Source of the DNA: Candidatus Saccharimonadota bacterium
GTDB taxonomy: Bacteria; Patescibacteriota; Saccharimonadia; Saccharimonadales; Saccharimonadaceae
Assembly: GCA_027311865.1 (NCBI GenBank)
Contig: DAICYC010000001.1
Coordinates: 1 to 33,149 of the forward strand
Length of the DNA: 33,149 nucleotides
Direction of reading: 5' to 3'
The position numbers and the translations under genes are program-made. Positions 1 to 7,713 of this stretch are shown here, one piece after another; the first letter of the stretch is position 1; each line of letters opens with the position of its first letter. The notes beneath the pieces are model-generated. The model did not search any database and was not told where the DNA came from. It was given only the letters and a program-made list of their open reading frames with translations.

Positions 1-66
1 TTGCTTTTTAGTCATCTTCTTCATATAAGCATAAGTATATCTGAGGTGATGGTTAGGGACAAGCTA

Positions 67-604
67 CTATTTAACCACTCGGTAATTACTAACCGTGCCG
101 TAACCGAGCCAGTTTGTCTCACAACTGCCGATATAAGTATTCGTCTGCGGCGATGATTCGAGTCGATAAACTAGCAAGTACATCTGACCTGGACCAGCAC
201 CACAGTAGGCTACTCCTGATGAAGTGGACGTAAAGTAAGCATAGTTATAGCCAGTGCTCATAATATAGGCGCCAGCCGTACTAACGGGATCTGAAGGCAT
301 TTTTGATAAATATTTTGGCGATAGTTGATTTGCTAAATGCGCCCAACTCGCATCGGCAGTTGTGCTCCAACTAGAGTTTATTGAGGTTGAGCCTGAAGCA
401 GTCGGAAATCGTCCATTATCGATATAGTACATCTCGATAGCTTTTGTTATCGCTCTGATGTCGGACAATCGCTGGTAGTCGCGCGCCTTTTGTTGAACTG
501 CCATAAGCAACCACCGTAACAGACGCCAGAACGCCTATCACAACAATAACAATCAGCAGCTCTACAATCGTAAATCCACGCCGTCTTTCTGAACTCATTA
601 GCAT
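67..604 (-). pseudogene. Type IV prepilin-like protein, reading frame disrupted
   Basis: ORF 416..604 carries a prepilin cleavage/methylation segment (RRRGFTIVELLIVIVVIGVLASVTVVAYG). ORF 67..510 carries the downstream pilin body (VQQKARDYQRLSDIRAITKAIEMYYIDNGRFP). They are in different frames, joined near 500-510. Confidence 0.75.
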
Positions 605-633
605 AAGCCCTATTGTATTACGATTAGTCGATT

Positions 634-840
634 CTAGTCGACTTTTATATAGCGCTGCTTGATCACAATCGCCGCAACCACCAGACCGATTGCTAGCAAA
701 AATCCAACCACACCCCAGCCAAACGAGGGCATATCACCGGCATAAGCTTGATTCGAGGCCAATCTAAACGACCAATAAGTCACGGCTACACTCAAGGCCA
801 AGCAAGTACCGTACGCAATTTTTGCCAAATATTTGTTCAT
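634..840 (-). CDS. Small two-TM membrane protein
   Basis: ORF track 634..894; the internal start MNKYLAKIAYG at 840 looks more plausible. Two hydrophobic segments. Confidence 0.5.
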   Translation of the reverse strand: MNKYLAKIAYGTCLALSVAVTYWSFRLASNQAYAGDMPSFGWGVVGFLLAIGLVVAAIVIKQRYIKVD

Positions 841-856
841 ATCTCTAACTATACGC

Positions 857-1372
857 CTAATCAACCAGCCGGACGCTAGATGGTTCAATATCATAAGTGA
901 TCATTATTTCCGGTCGGTCAATCATGCCTAGCGAAAATGATTCCAGCGGCGTTAGTTTACGCCAATAACTAGCCGCTAGTTCATCTAGCTTGCCAGAATC
1001 AGATGAGCCTTCGATAGCTCGCTTGAGGGAGTCATAGGTATCCAAGTCTGAGACGTAGCACCTGCGTGGATCAACAACGAGTTCAATAATTTTTTGTGAA
1101 GTCCCGCTGATGAATTCGTTGATCGAAGTAACGGCCCCATCCGTGATATCGACTATCTTATCCTCAAAACTGAAATAAGCATACAGGTTGTTAGAGCGAC
1201 TAACCCCTTGGCGAACGAGAGCCACGGGGCAACGATCATCGAGAAAAACATCGGTTTGCGCAATCAATTGATCATCACCTTTGTCACCCCGTGACGTCCG
1301 TTTGATACCATTGTCGAGTATCGACTGAAGATGATCGGGATTGACGACGTGATAGACTTTCATAACAGTCAT
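857..1372 (-). CDS. Hypothetical protein, possibly ADP-ribosyltransferase-like fold
   Basis: 171 aa ORF; N-terminal VYHVVNPDHLQSILDNGI and C-terminal RPEIMITYDIEPSSVRLV resemble the layout of DarT/DUF4433-like ART domains by eye. Confidence 0.55.
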   Translation of the reverse strand: MTVMKVYHVVNPDHLQSILDNGIKRTSRGDKGDDQLIAQTDVFLDDRCPVALVRQGVSRSNNLYAYFSFEDKIVDITDGAVTSINEFISGTSQKIIELVVDPRRCYVSDLDTYDSLKRAIEGSSDSGKLDELAASYWRKLTPLESFSLGMIDRPEIMITYDIEPSSVRLVD

Positions 1373-1407
1373 GGTACAACGTTATTGCGATAGCTAGAAC
1401 CAGATTG

Positions 1408-1926
1408 CTAAACTTTTATCTGGATAATTGAAGCATTCTTATGGGGAACATGCGAATGATCCGGATCTAGAATCGCTTGCATTCGATTCAAAACGCCGCC
1501 ATGAGCAACTACTAAAACGCTATCATACGGCTTTTGCTTAAGCTCATCAAGAAAATTGCTCACGCGTTTCGTAAACTCATCCAGCGTCTCTGCACCTTCG
1601 ATTGATACCGAGTCATTCAATGACCAAAACTGCTCCCAGTCGTGACTATCTCGATGGGTCCCTGAAGCTTCGCCAAAGTTGCGCTCCCTAAGTCGTGAAT
1701 CTTCAGTATAGGGAATATTTCTGTATTTTAGGACAAACTCATGTGCGGTTCTAGACGCGCGTTTTAAGTCTGACGAGTATATAGCCTCGATATCCTCGTT
1801 GAATTTATCAGCTATAAACCGAGCCTGCTTCAGACCCTTCTCGTTCAGTGATGTATCAAGCCACCCTTGCACAATTCCTGTCGCATTTTCGTCAGTTTCA
1901 CCATGACGCACTAAATATACTTTCAT
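1408..1926 (-). CDS. Histidine phosphatase (phosphoglycerate mutase-like) family protein
   Basis: MKVYLVRHGETDENATGIVQGWLD (RHG motif) and later VLVVAHGGVLNRM. Confidence 0.92.
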   Translation of the reverse strand: MKVYLVRHGETDENATGIVQGWLDTSLNEKGLKQARFIADKFNEDIEAIYSSDLKRASRTAHEFVLKYRNIPYTEDSRLRERNFGEASGTHRDSHDWEQFWSLNDSVSIEGAETLDEFTKRVSNFLDELKQKPYDSVLVVAHGGVLNRMQAILDPDHSHVPHKNASIIQIKV

Positions 1927-1972
1927 TAACTACAAGTATATAAGAAAAATAATTTCTATGTATAACGGAAAT

Positions 1973-2049
1973 TGGTACCCCGGGCTGGGCTCGAACCAGC
2001 GACCTTAGGCTTAGAAGTCCTCTGCTCTATCCTGCTGAGCTACCGGGGC
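1973..2049 (-). tRNA. tRNA-Arg(TCT), CCA encoded
   Basis: Reverse complement GCCCCGG-TA-GCTCAGCAGGATAGAGC...CTTCTAA...GCTGGTTCGAGCCCAGC-CCGGGGT-A-CCA; D and T arms and acceptor pair well. Confidence 0.88.
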
Positions 2050-2058
2050 ATAGGGTAA

Positions 2059-2520
2059 TTATAGCAAATGGCCGCTAATAACTTGATTGATTTCATCTAG
2101 TAACGAGTCGTCTACTAGCTTCACCTGATTCCGGTCGTAGTGAAAGCCAAACTTAGGGTCATCGAACACCATTCCGCCCACTTTAACCTTGTGATCGTAA
2201 CGCGGCCGAAAATGCCAGTGAACATGAGGTTGAGCCGGTTGCTTCTGGTAAGCATTATTCATCAAACAAACCCAATTGAAGAGTTTGGCCCCAAAAGATG
2301 CCGCCATTGCCGACTCCAACTTCCTGACGACTTCGACGAATTCTTGCCACTGCTTATCACTCAGCCTCGACAGAGTCTCTCGGTGCTCTTTTAATGTGAC
2401 ATAACATCTCCCGAGATAACCCTGATCTTGCGATAAGGTAACCGTCCAGAATCGAGTTTCAAACAATGGCTCGTTATGAGCTAGGGCCTGACATACTTCG
2501 CAGGTATTATTTTCGATCAT
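2059..2520 (-). CDS. HIT family protein
   Basis: Histidine-triad motif QPHVHWHFRPR and N-terminal CEVCQ. Confidence 0.88.
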   Translation of the reverse strand: MIENNTCEVCQALAHNEPLFETRFWTVTLSQDQGYLGRCYVTLKEHRETLSRLSDKQWQEFVEVVRKLESAMAASFGAKLFNWVCLMNNAYQKQPAQPHVHWHFRPRYDHKVKVGGMVFDDPKFGFHYDRNQVKLVDDSLLDEINQVISGHLL

Positions 2521-2610
2521 ATCCCATCAATATTTACTCTACACCAGCCAAAGATTGTTGACAATTTTTAGAAGTGTTACCTGGCACAGTTTTAAGAACT
2601 TAAACGAGAA

Positions 2611-2633
2611 GAACCAATCACAAGGATTGGTTC
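2611..2633 (-). terminator. Hairpin downstream of tRNA-Gly, putative terminator
   Basis: GAACCAATC-ACAAG-GATTGGTTC perfect stem of 9 bp; U-rich tract on the minus strand is weak (TTCTTCTCGTTT). Confidence 0.5.
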
Positions 2634-2639
2634 GTTTCA

Positions 2640-2714
2640 TGGTGCGGGCGGAGAGAATCGAACTCTCATCACATGCTTGGAAGGCACGTATATTAGCCAT
2701 TATACGACGCCCGC
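2640..2714 (-). tRNA. tRNA-Gly(TCC), CCA encoded
   Basis: Reverse complement GCGGGCG...CGTGC-CTTCCAA-GCATG...AGAGTTCGATTCTCT-CCGCCCGC-ACCA; anticodon TCC. Confidence 0.92.
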
Positions 2715-2786
2715 AGACCGAGTCATTATAGCATATTCTCAAGCGAGCGCCAATCTGTTACAATACATGTTGATATCGACAAACCT

Positions 2787-2864
2787 GGCGGATATAGCTC
2801 AGTTGGTTAGAGCGCCTGATTGTGGTCCAGGAGGTCGTGGGTTCAATTCCCATTATTCGCCCCA
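2787..2864 (+). tRNA. tRNA-His(GTG), CCA and G-1 encoded
   Basis: G-1 at 2787, GCGGATA acceptor pairing with TATTCGC, discriminator C73 at 2861, anticodon GTG, CCA at 2862-2864. Confidence 0.93.
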
Positions 2865-2873
2865 GGTTGATAT

Positions 2874-5303
2874 CTAAGAGAGTCGGTCGGCCATCAGCTG
2901 ATCGGCTCTTTGTTTTGTGTCGATTACACTTTTGACTTGATCAAGATTTAATTCAAAACTCTCGCCCGGCTTTAAATTTCCGGCTAATAACTGTTTCGCA
3001 ACCGTACTCTCAACCGCTCGTTGAACGACGCGACGCATCGGCCGGGCTCCGAGACGAGGATCATAACCAGCATCCACGAGATACTGTCTGGCTTCCGCCG
3101 TCACGCTAACAGATATCTTCTGGTCGTCGAGTATTTTATTGATCGATTTGAGAATAATATCAACAACCATTAATAGTTCAGCCTTGATCAACGGCCGGAA
3201 CACGACAATCTCATCGAACCGATTTAAGAATTCTGGATGAAACAAGCGACTGTCAACTAGTTCATCAACAAACTTTTCCTCGAATTGCTCTAATTGATAC
3301 CCTCTATGAATATATTCCTGAATACGATCCGAACCGGCGTTACTAGTCGCGATAATTATCGTATCGCGAAAACTTATCTCTCGATTGCGCCCATCCCGTA
3401 AAATACCCTCATCTAACAGCTGGAGTAACGTCGATAAGACGCTGGAATGAGCCTTCTCGATTTCGTCCAACAATATCACGCTAAACGGCTGCTTCATAAC
3501 CCGAGCCGTCAGGCTGTTTGGATCCTCAGTGCCATCAGCAATCAGTCGCGTTACGTCGTCTTCGGTAACAAATTCGTTCATGTCGAGTCGAATAATCGAA
3601 TCTTCACCACCGTAATAGACTGCGGCTAGAGACTTGGCCAGTTCAGTTTTGCCGACCCCGGTTGGACCAAGAAACAGAAATGTACCGACTGGTCGTTGTT
3701 GGTTGCGCACACCAGCCCTAGCTCGACGAAGAGCGTCTGAGACGACAGCGACAGCTCGATCTTGCCCAATCATTCGCTCATGAATCAGAGCCTCAAGATT
3801 CAGCAATGTGTCCCGTTCACTATCAGTGCCAACGGTAGTTGTCCGAATCCCGGTGGCTCTTTCAACAGCCAACTGAACCGAGCCAGCCGTCACGATTCCA
3901 TTGTCAGCATATTCAGCCGCCGACTCAAGTAAGCTAATTGACTGACCCGGCATCGCAATATCGTAAACATAGCGAGCACTGAGTCGGTATGCCTCCTTCA
4001 AAGCCTGATACATATATATCACCTTGAAACGATACTCTAGAACTGGGATCTTCTCTTCGAGGACCTTAAAGGTGCCGAATTCGTCGGTCGCCGGAACAGA
4101 TAACCGCTGAACACCCGACGCCAGCGACGGCAGCTGTCGACTGATACGCAAATAAGCCTGTTCATCCATCGTTAAGATCATTGGTAGTCGACCGGCTTCC
4201 AAAATAGGCATTAGCACCGAACTGATATCAAGCGAACCGACACCATTTTCAAAAAACAACTGGGCGTTATCGAGGCAGATTATTATATTCTTTGCCAAAT
4301 AAGCCTCACTCAAAATTGTCTGCACCAGGCTCTCCAATGAACCTTTTTCACTAGCGGCCGATAGCAATCTTGACGCATCGAGCATAAATACTTGACGATA
4401 ATGTAACCCCTGCGGCACATCCTCAGACGGATTCATCAATCGGCTGGCAAGCTCCGTCACAATCTCAGTCTTGCCAACACCAGTTGGACCGACTAAATTC
4501 AGCGCGCCCCTTCCTGAGTGAAGCGACGCCATCATTGAGTCGATTATCTCGTCACGGACACCGTTGATGACTGGAGGCGTACCAGAAACATTGGTCCCGA
4601 ACTTTGACAGATATGGAATCCATCCGAAGGTCCAGTCGCGACCGATTCCACCGGGCGACTTCGGTAAGCTTTCCTGATGTTTAATGATTTCTTCTAATCG
4701 ATGGAACCAGTGAATTCCTCTCAATAAGTCATCTTCGCTCAACTGCAGATGGCCCAGCAATGTGTCACGATTCGGAAGCTGCTCCAAAATTGCCACTATG
4801 AGTACACCCGAACAGATCAGACTATCAAAATCTTTAGCCAGTTGAACGGCTCGCTCAAATATAACAACTGAGTCATCGCGATTATCAGACACAATTTGTT
4901 CTATAAAGCCACCACCGATACCAAATCGGACGGCGAAGAAAGCTCCCGATTTACTGCTAGATATTGCCCGGGCAATATCTTTTGGATTCGGCTGTTCTGG
5001 CAACTGGGCCAGTAACTGCGTCTCGAGCATATCATCCACCGTTTGTCGCACATCAGGGTGAACAACATGCTTGAGTCCACGATCGTACCACTCACTTATC
5101 ATCGCCGGTATCGCCGCCAAGCCAAAAATCGCCCAACCAGCCGCAAAACCAGCGAACAGCAAACCTACCCCAACTAGCAACGTAGCAACGGTGCTAACCT
5201 TCAACACTATAATCCACGGCTGAAGCTGTCGGCCTAGTCGAGCCCGGTAGGCTCGTCCACTGTGATAATTAAAAAGTCGATTTACATCCACCGCGGTATC
5301 CAA
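2874..5303 (-). CDS. Membrane-anchored Clp-like (ClpB/ClpC-type) double AAA+ ATPase
   Basis: Two Walker A motifs (GPTGVGKTEIV, GPTGVGKTELAK), AAA2 Walker B VILLDEIEKAH, RPEFLNRFDEIV and GARPMRR sensor 2; N-terminal hydrophobic segments before a Clp-N-like repeat. Confidence 0.88.
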   Translation of the reverse strand: MDTAVDVNRLFNYHSGRAYRARLGRQLQPWIIVLKVSTVATLLVGVGLLFAGFAAGWAIFGLAAIPAMISEWYDRGLKHVVHPDVRQTVDDMLETQLLAQLPEQPNPKDIARAISSSKSGAFFAVRFGIGGGFIEQIVSDNRDDSVVIFERAVQLAKDFDSLICSGVLIVAILEQLPNRDTLLGHLQLSEDDLLRGIHWFHRLEEIIKHQESLPKSPGGIGRDWTFGWIPYLSKFGTNVSGTPPVINGVRDEIIDSMMASLHSGRGALNLVGPTGVGKTEIVTELASRLMNPSEDVPQGLHYRQVFMLDASRLLSAASEKGSLESLVQTILSEAYLAKNIIICLDNAQLFFENGVGSLDISSVLMPILEAGRLPMILTMDEQAYLRISRQLPSLASGVQRLSVPATDEFGTFKVLEEKIPVLEYRFKVIYMYQALKEAYRLSARYVYDIAMPGQSISLLESAAEYADNGIVTAGSVQLAVERATGIRTTTVGTDSERDTLLNLEALIHERMIGQDRAVAVVSDALRRARAGVRNQQRPVGTFLFLGPTGVGKTELAKSLAAVYYGGEDSIIRLDMNEFVTEDDVTRLIADGTEDPNSLTARVMKQPFSVILLDEIEKAHSSVLSTLLQLLDEGILRDGRNREISFRDTIIIATSNAGSDRIQEYIHRGYQLEQFEEKFVDELVDSRLFHPEFLNRFDEIVVFRPLIKAELLMVVDIILKSINKILDDQKISVSVTAEARQYLVDAGYDPRLGARPMRRVVQRAVESTVAKQLLAGNLKPGESFELNLDQVKSVIDTKQRADQLMADRLS

Positions 5304-5665
5304 TCGATTGCCATCAAAATAAAACCAGCGACAGGCAAAATTGGCAGAATCAACCAGATAGCCAAAGCGACCGCCCCGGCTAGTAGATGTCCGAACAATA
5401 CTACCAGTCCAACCAAGATCGTACCCGACCGAACGAAGGCTCCAACAATACGTGATATCAGCCGATCAATAAAGGCCCGAAATTGTATCGATAACGATCC
5501 GCCAACCCGTCCGGCCGAAATTTGTCGAAACGGCGAAAACAAAGTCTTGAATAATTGACCAATCGAAAAGAAATCGGCGGCGCCTTTGATGCGACGACCA
5601 ATCCGACTAGCTTCTTCCGCCCAACCTCGGCCATACCACCACTGCATCAGACCCACCAAAAACAT
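5282..5665 (-). CDS. Small membrane protein, overlapping and upstream of the Clp-like ATPase
   Basis: 127 aa ORF with strong C-terminal hydrophobic segments; its 3' end overlaps the 5' end of the Clp-like gene by 22 nt. Confidence 0.7.
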   Translation of the reverse strand: MFLVGLMQWWYGRGWAEEASRIGRRIKGAADFFSIGQLFKTLFSPFRQISAGRVGGSLSIQFRAFIDRLISRIVGAFVRSGTILVGLVVLFGHLLAGAVALAIWLILPILPVAGFILMAIDWIPRWM

Positions 5666-5716
5666 AACCTCATTATATCACTCGCTCTAGACAAGCTATA
5701 CAGTATAATTGGATAT

Positions 5717-6994
5717 ATGTTCACCAAACTTACCGTCCCAATCGGCAAGGCCGTCCGGGCACTCATGAGACTTCGCGGCGGCGGCTCGGCCCTACCCGGC
5801 TTGATCGTCGAACGATTAGATCCCGATTTTGTGAAACGAACGTTAATTGACCTACCTCATGGAGTAGTCCTCGTTAGCGGCACCAACGGTAAGACAACCA
5901 CTACTAAAATGGTCGTATCACTACTTGAATCAGCTGGCTTAAAAGTCTTCACTAACCGAACCGGTAGTAATTTTGTTCGCGGCGTAGCAGCCGCCCTGGT
6001 AAAAGACGTTGACCTGACCGGACATCTCGACGCCGATGTTGCCGTCCTAGAATTAGACGAAGCTCATGCCGTTCGCTTTATAGAAGTAATTAAACCTCGA
6101 ACCAGTCTGCTACTAAACGTCATGCGCGATCAGCTAGACCGCTTTGGTGAGATTGACTCCACTGCCCGCCTGCTCACAACCGTCGCTCAAGCTACTAGTC
6201 GCAACGTCATTCTCAACCGCGAAGATCCTCGCATACGAGACATTGCCAAGCAACTGTCGGATTCACAAAACATCACCTACTTTGGACTCAGCGACATCGT
6301 TCGAGCCAACTTCCCTAACGACGACGATATCCATTCACTCCGCCTAGTCGAACAGCAAAATCTACCTGAGGCTAGCGTACTTTTAATGGGCTATGGTGAT
6401 GGCGAGGCTACGCTATCAATTAATCAGCAAATCTACACCACCAAACTAAAGATTCGCGGCATCTATAATGTCTTCAATGCGGCCGCAGCGGTAGCAACGG
6501 TTCGAGCTGTATTAGGGGATGACACTTCAAATGCCGATTTAATCAATAGCCTTAGTAACGTCACCCCTGCCTTTGGTCGTGGTGAAACTCTGATTATTGA
6601 TCACCAACCACTAGAACTTGTCTTGGTCAAGAACCCGTCAGGTTTTCGATTGAGCCTACAATCGTTCGATCCGACAAATTATGCCACAATGATCGCAATT
6701 AACGATAACTACGCCGATGGTCGTGATATGTCCTGGCTGTGGGATGTCGAATTTGACTCCTTGACCGAAGAAGGAGTCGCTATGGTAACTGGCGTTCGGG
6801 CTTACGATATGGCACTTCGACTCCAATATGATGAAATTACTGTCGACAAAGTTGACCCCGACATCGATTCGGCTCTCAAGCAGTTCGTCAAGTCCAATCG
6901 ATCTAAACCGAAGCGAATCTACTGTACCTACACTGCCATGCTGGCTATTCGAAAGAGTTTGCGCCGATTAACCAAAGTGGAGATAGTGTCATGA
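5717..6994 (+). CDS. murT: Mur ligase family protein, lipid II isoglutaminyl synthase subunit MurT
   Basis: VLVSGTNGKTTTTKMVVSLL Mur ligase P-loop, LNVMRDQLDRFGEID and C-terminal MurT-like domain; start at MFTKLTV (5717) preferred over 5555. Followed by gatD with ATGA overlap. Confidence 0.88.
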   Translation: MFTKLTVPIGKAVRALMRLRGGGSALPGLIVERLDPDFVKRTLIDLPHGVVLVSGTNGKTTTTKMVVSLLESAGLKVFTNRTGSNFVRGVAAALVKDVDLTGHLDADVAVLELDEAHAVRFIEVIKPRTSLLLNVMRDQLDRFGEIDSTARLLTTVAQATSRNVILNREDPRIRDIAKQLSDSQNITYFGLSDIVRANFPNDDDIHSLRLVEQQNLPEASVLLMGYGDGEATLSINQQIYTTKLKIRGIYNVFNAAAAVATVRAVLGDDTSNADLINSLSNVTPAFGRGETLIIDHQPLELVLVKNPSGFRLSLQSFDPTNYATMIAINDNYADGRDMSWLWDVEFDSLTEEGVAMVTGVRAYDMALRLQYDEITVDKVDPDIDSALKQFVKSNRSKPKRIYCTYTAMLAIRKSLRRLTKVEIVS

Positions 6995-7713
6995 CCAACC
7001 GAGAAATAACTATCGTTCACTTGTATCCCGAAAAGATGAATATATATGGCGACAATGGCAACGTCCTAGTTTTGAAACGACGCCTGGAGTGGCATGGCTA
7101 TGAGCCTCACGTCATCGATTACAATGTTGGCGACGCCTTTCCTGAACATGTTGATATTCTAGTTGGTGGTGGCGGTCAAGACAGTGGCCAGATTAGCATC
7201 CATGACGACTTGATGAAAGTCGGGCCCCGCCTGCAGGAACTAGCCGACCATGATACACCGATGTTATTAGTCTGTGGACTCTATCAGCTATTTGGTAAGT
7301 TCTTTAAAACAGCTGATGGAACTAATCTAAAAGGAATCGGCATTTTCGATATTGAGACGCACGCCACGAACGAACGTCTGATTGGTAATGTCATTAGCCA
7401 CAACGACACATTTGGTGACATCATTGGCTACGAGAATCATAGCGGCCAGACTTATTTAGGCGAGAGGGCCCAGCCATTTGCTCGTGTCAAGAAAGGTGCT
7501 GGCAACAATTCGCAGGACAAACACGAAGGCGCCCGTTACCGAAATGTCATCGGTACTTATCTGCATGGCTCTCTGCTTCCGAAGAATCCCCGAATTGCTG
7601 ACTTTATGATTGAGATTGCTGTTCGAAAACGCTACGGTGATTTTTCTCCTCAGGTTATCGACGATCTCTTCGCGGACTTGGCCCGCGATGTCGCTAGCCA
7701 GCGACCACGCTAG
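6991..7713 (+). CDS. gatD: Glutamine amidotransferase, lipid II isoglutaminyl synthase subunit GatD
   Basis: IVHLYPEKMNIYGDNGNVLVLKRRLEWHGY, GGGGQDSGQ, VCGLYQLFG nucleophile cysteine, GTYLHGSLLPKNP. Confidence 0.92.
   Translation: MTNREITIVHLYPEKMNIYGDNGNVLVLKRRLEWHGYEPHVIDYNVGDAFPEHVDILVGGGGQDSGQISIHDDLMKVGPRLQELADHDTPMLLVCGLYQLFGKFFKTADGTNLKGIGIFDIETHATNERLIGNVISHNDTFGDIIGYENHSGQTYLGERAQPFARVKKGAGNNSQDKHEGARYRNVIGTYLHGSLLPKNPRIADFMIEIAVRKRYGDFSPQVIDDLFADLARDVASQRPR

Noticed and set aside
2539-2877. Short ORFs over tRNA-Gly and tRNA-His
   Set aside because: They translate tRNA genes and flanking hairpins.
5555-5716. N-terminal extension of the MurT ORF
   Set aside because: Antisense to the membrane protein 5282-5665; the MFTKLTV start at 5717 matches MurT-like N-termini.
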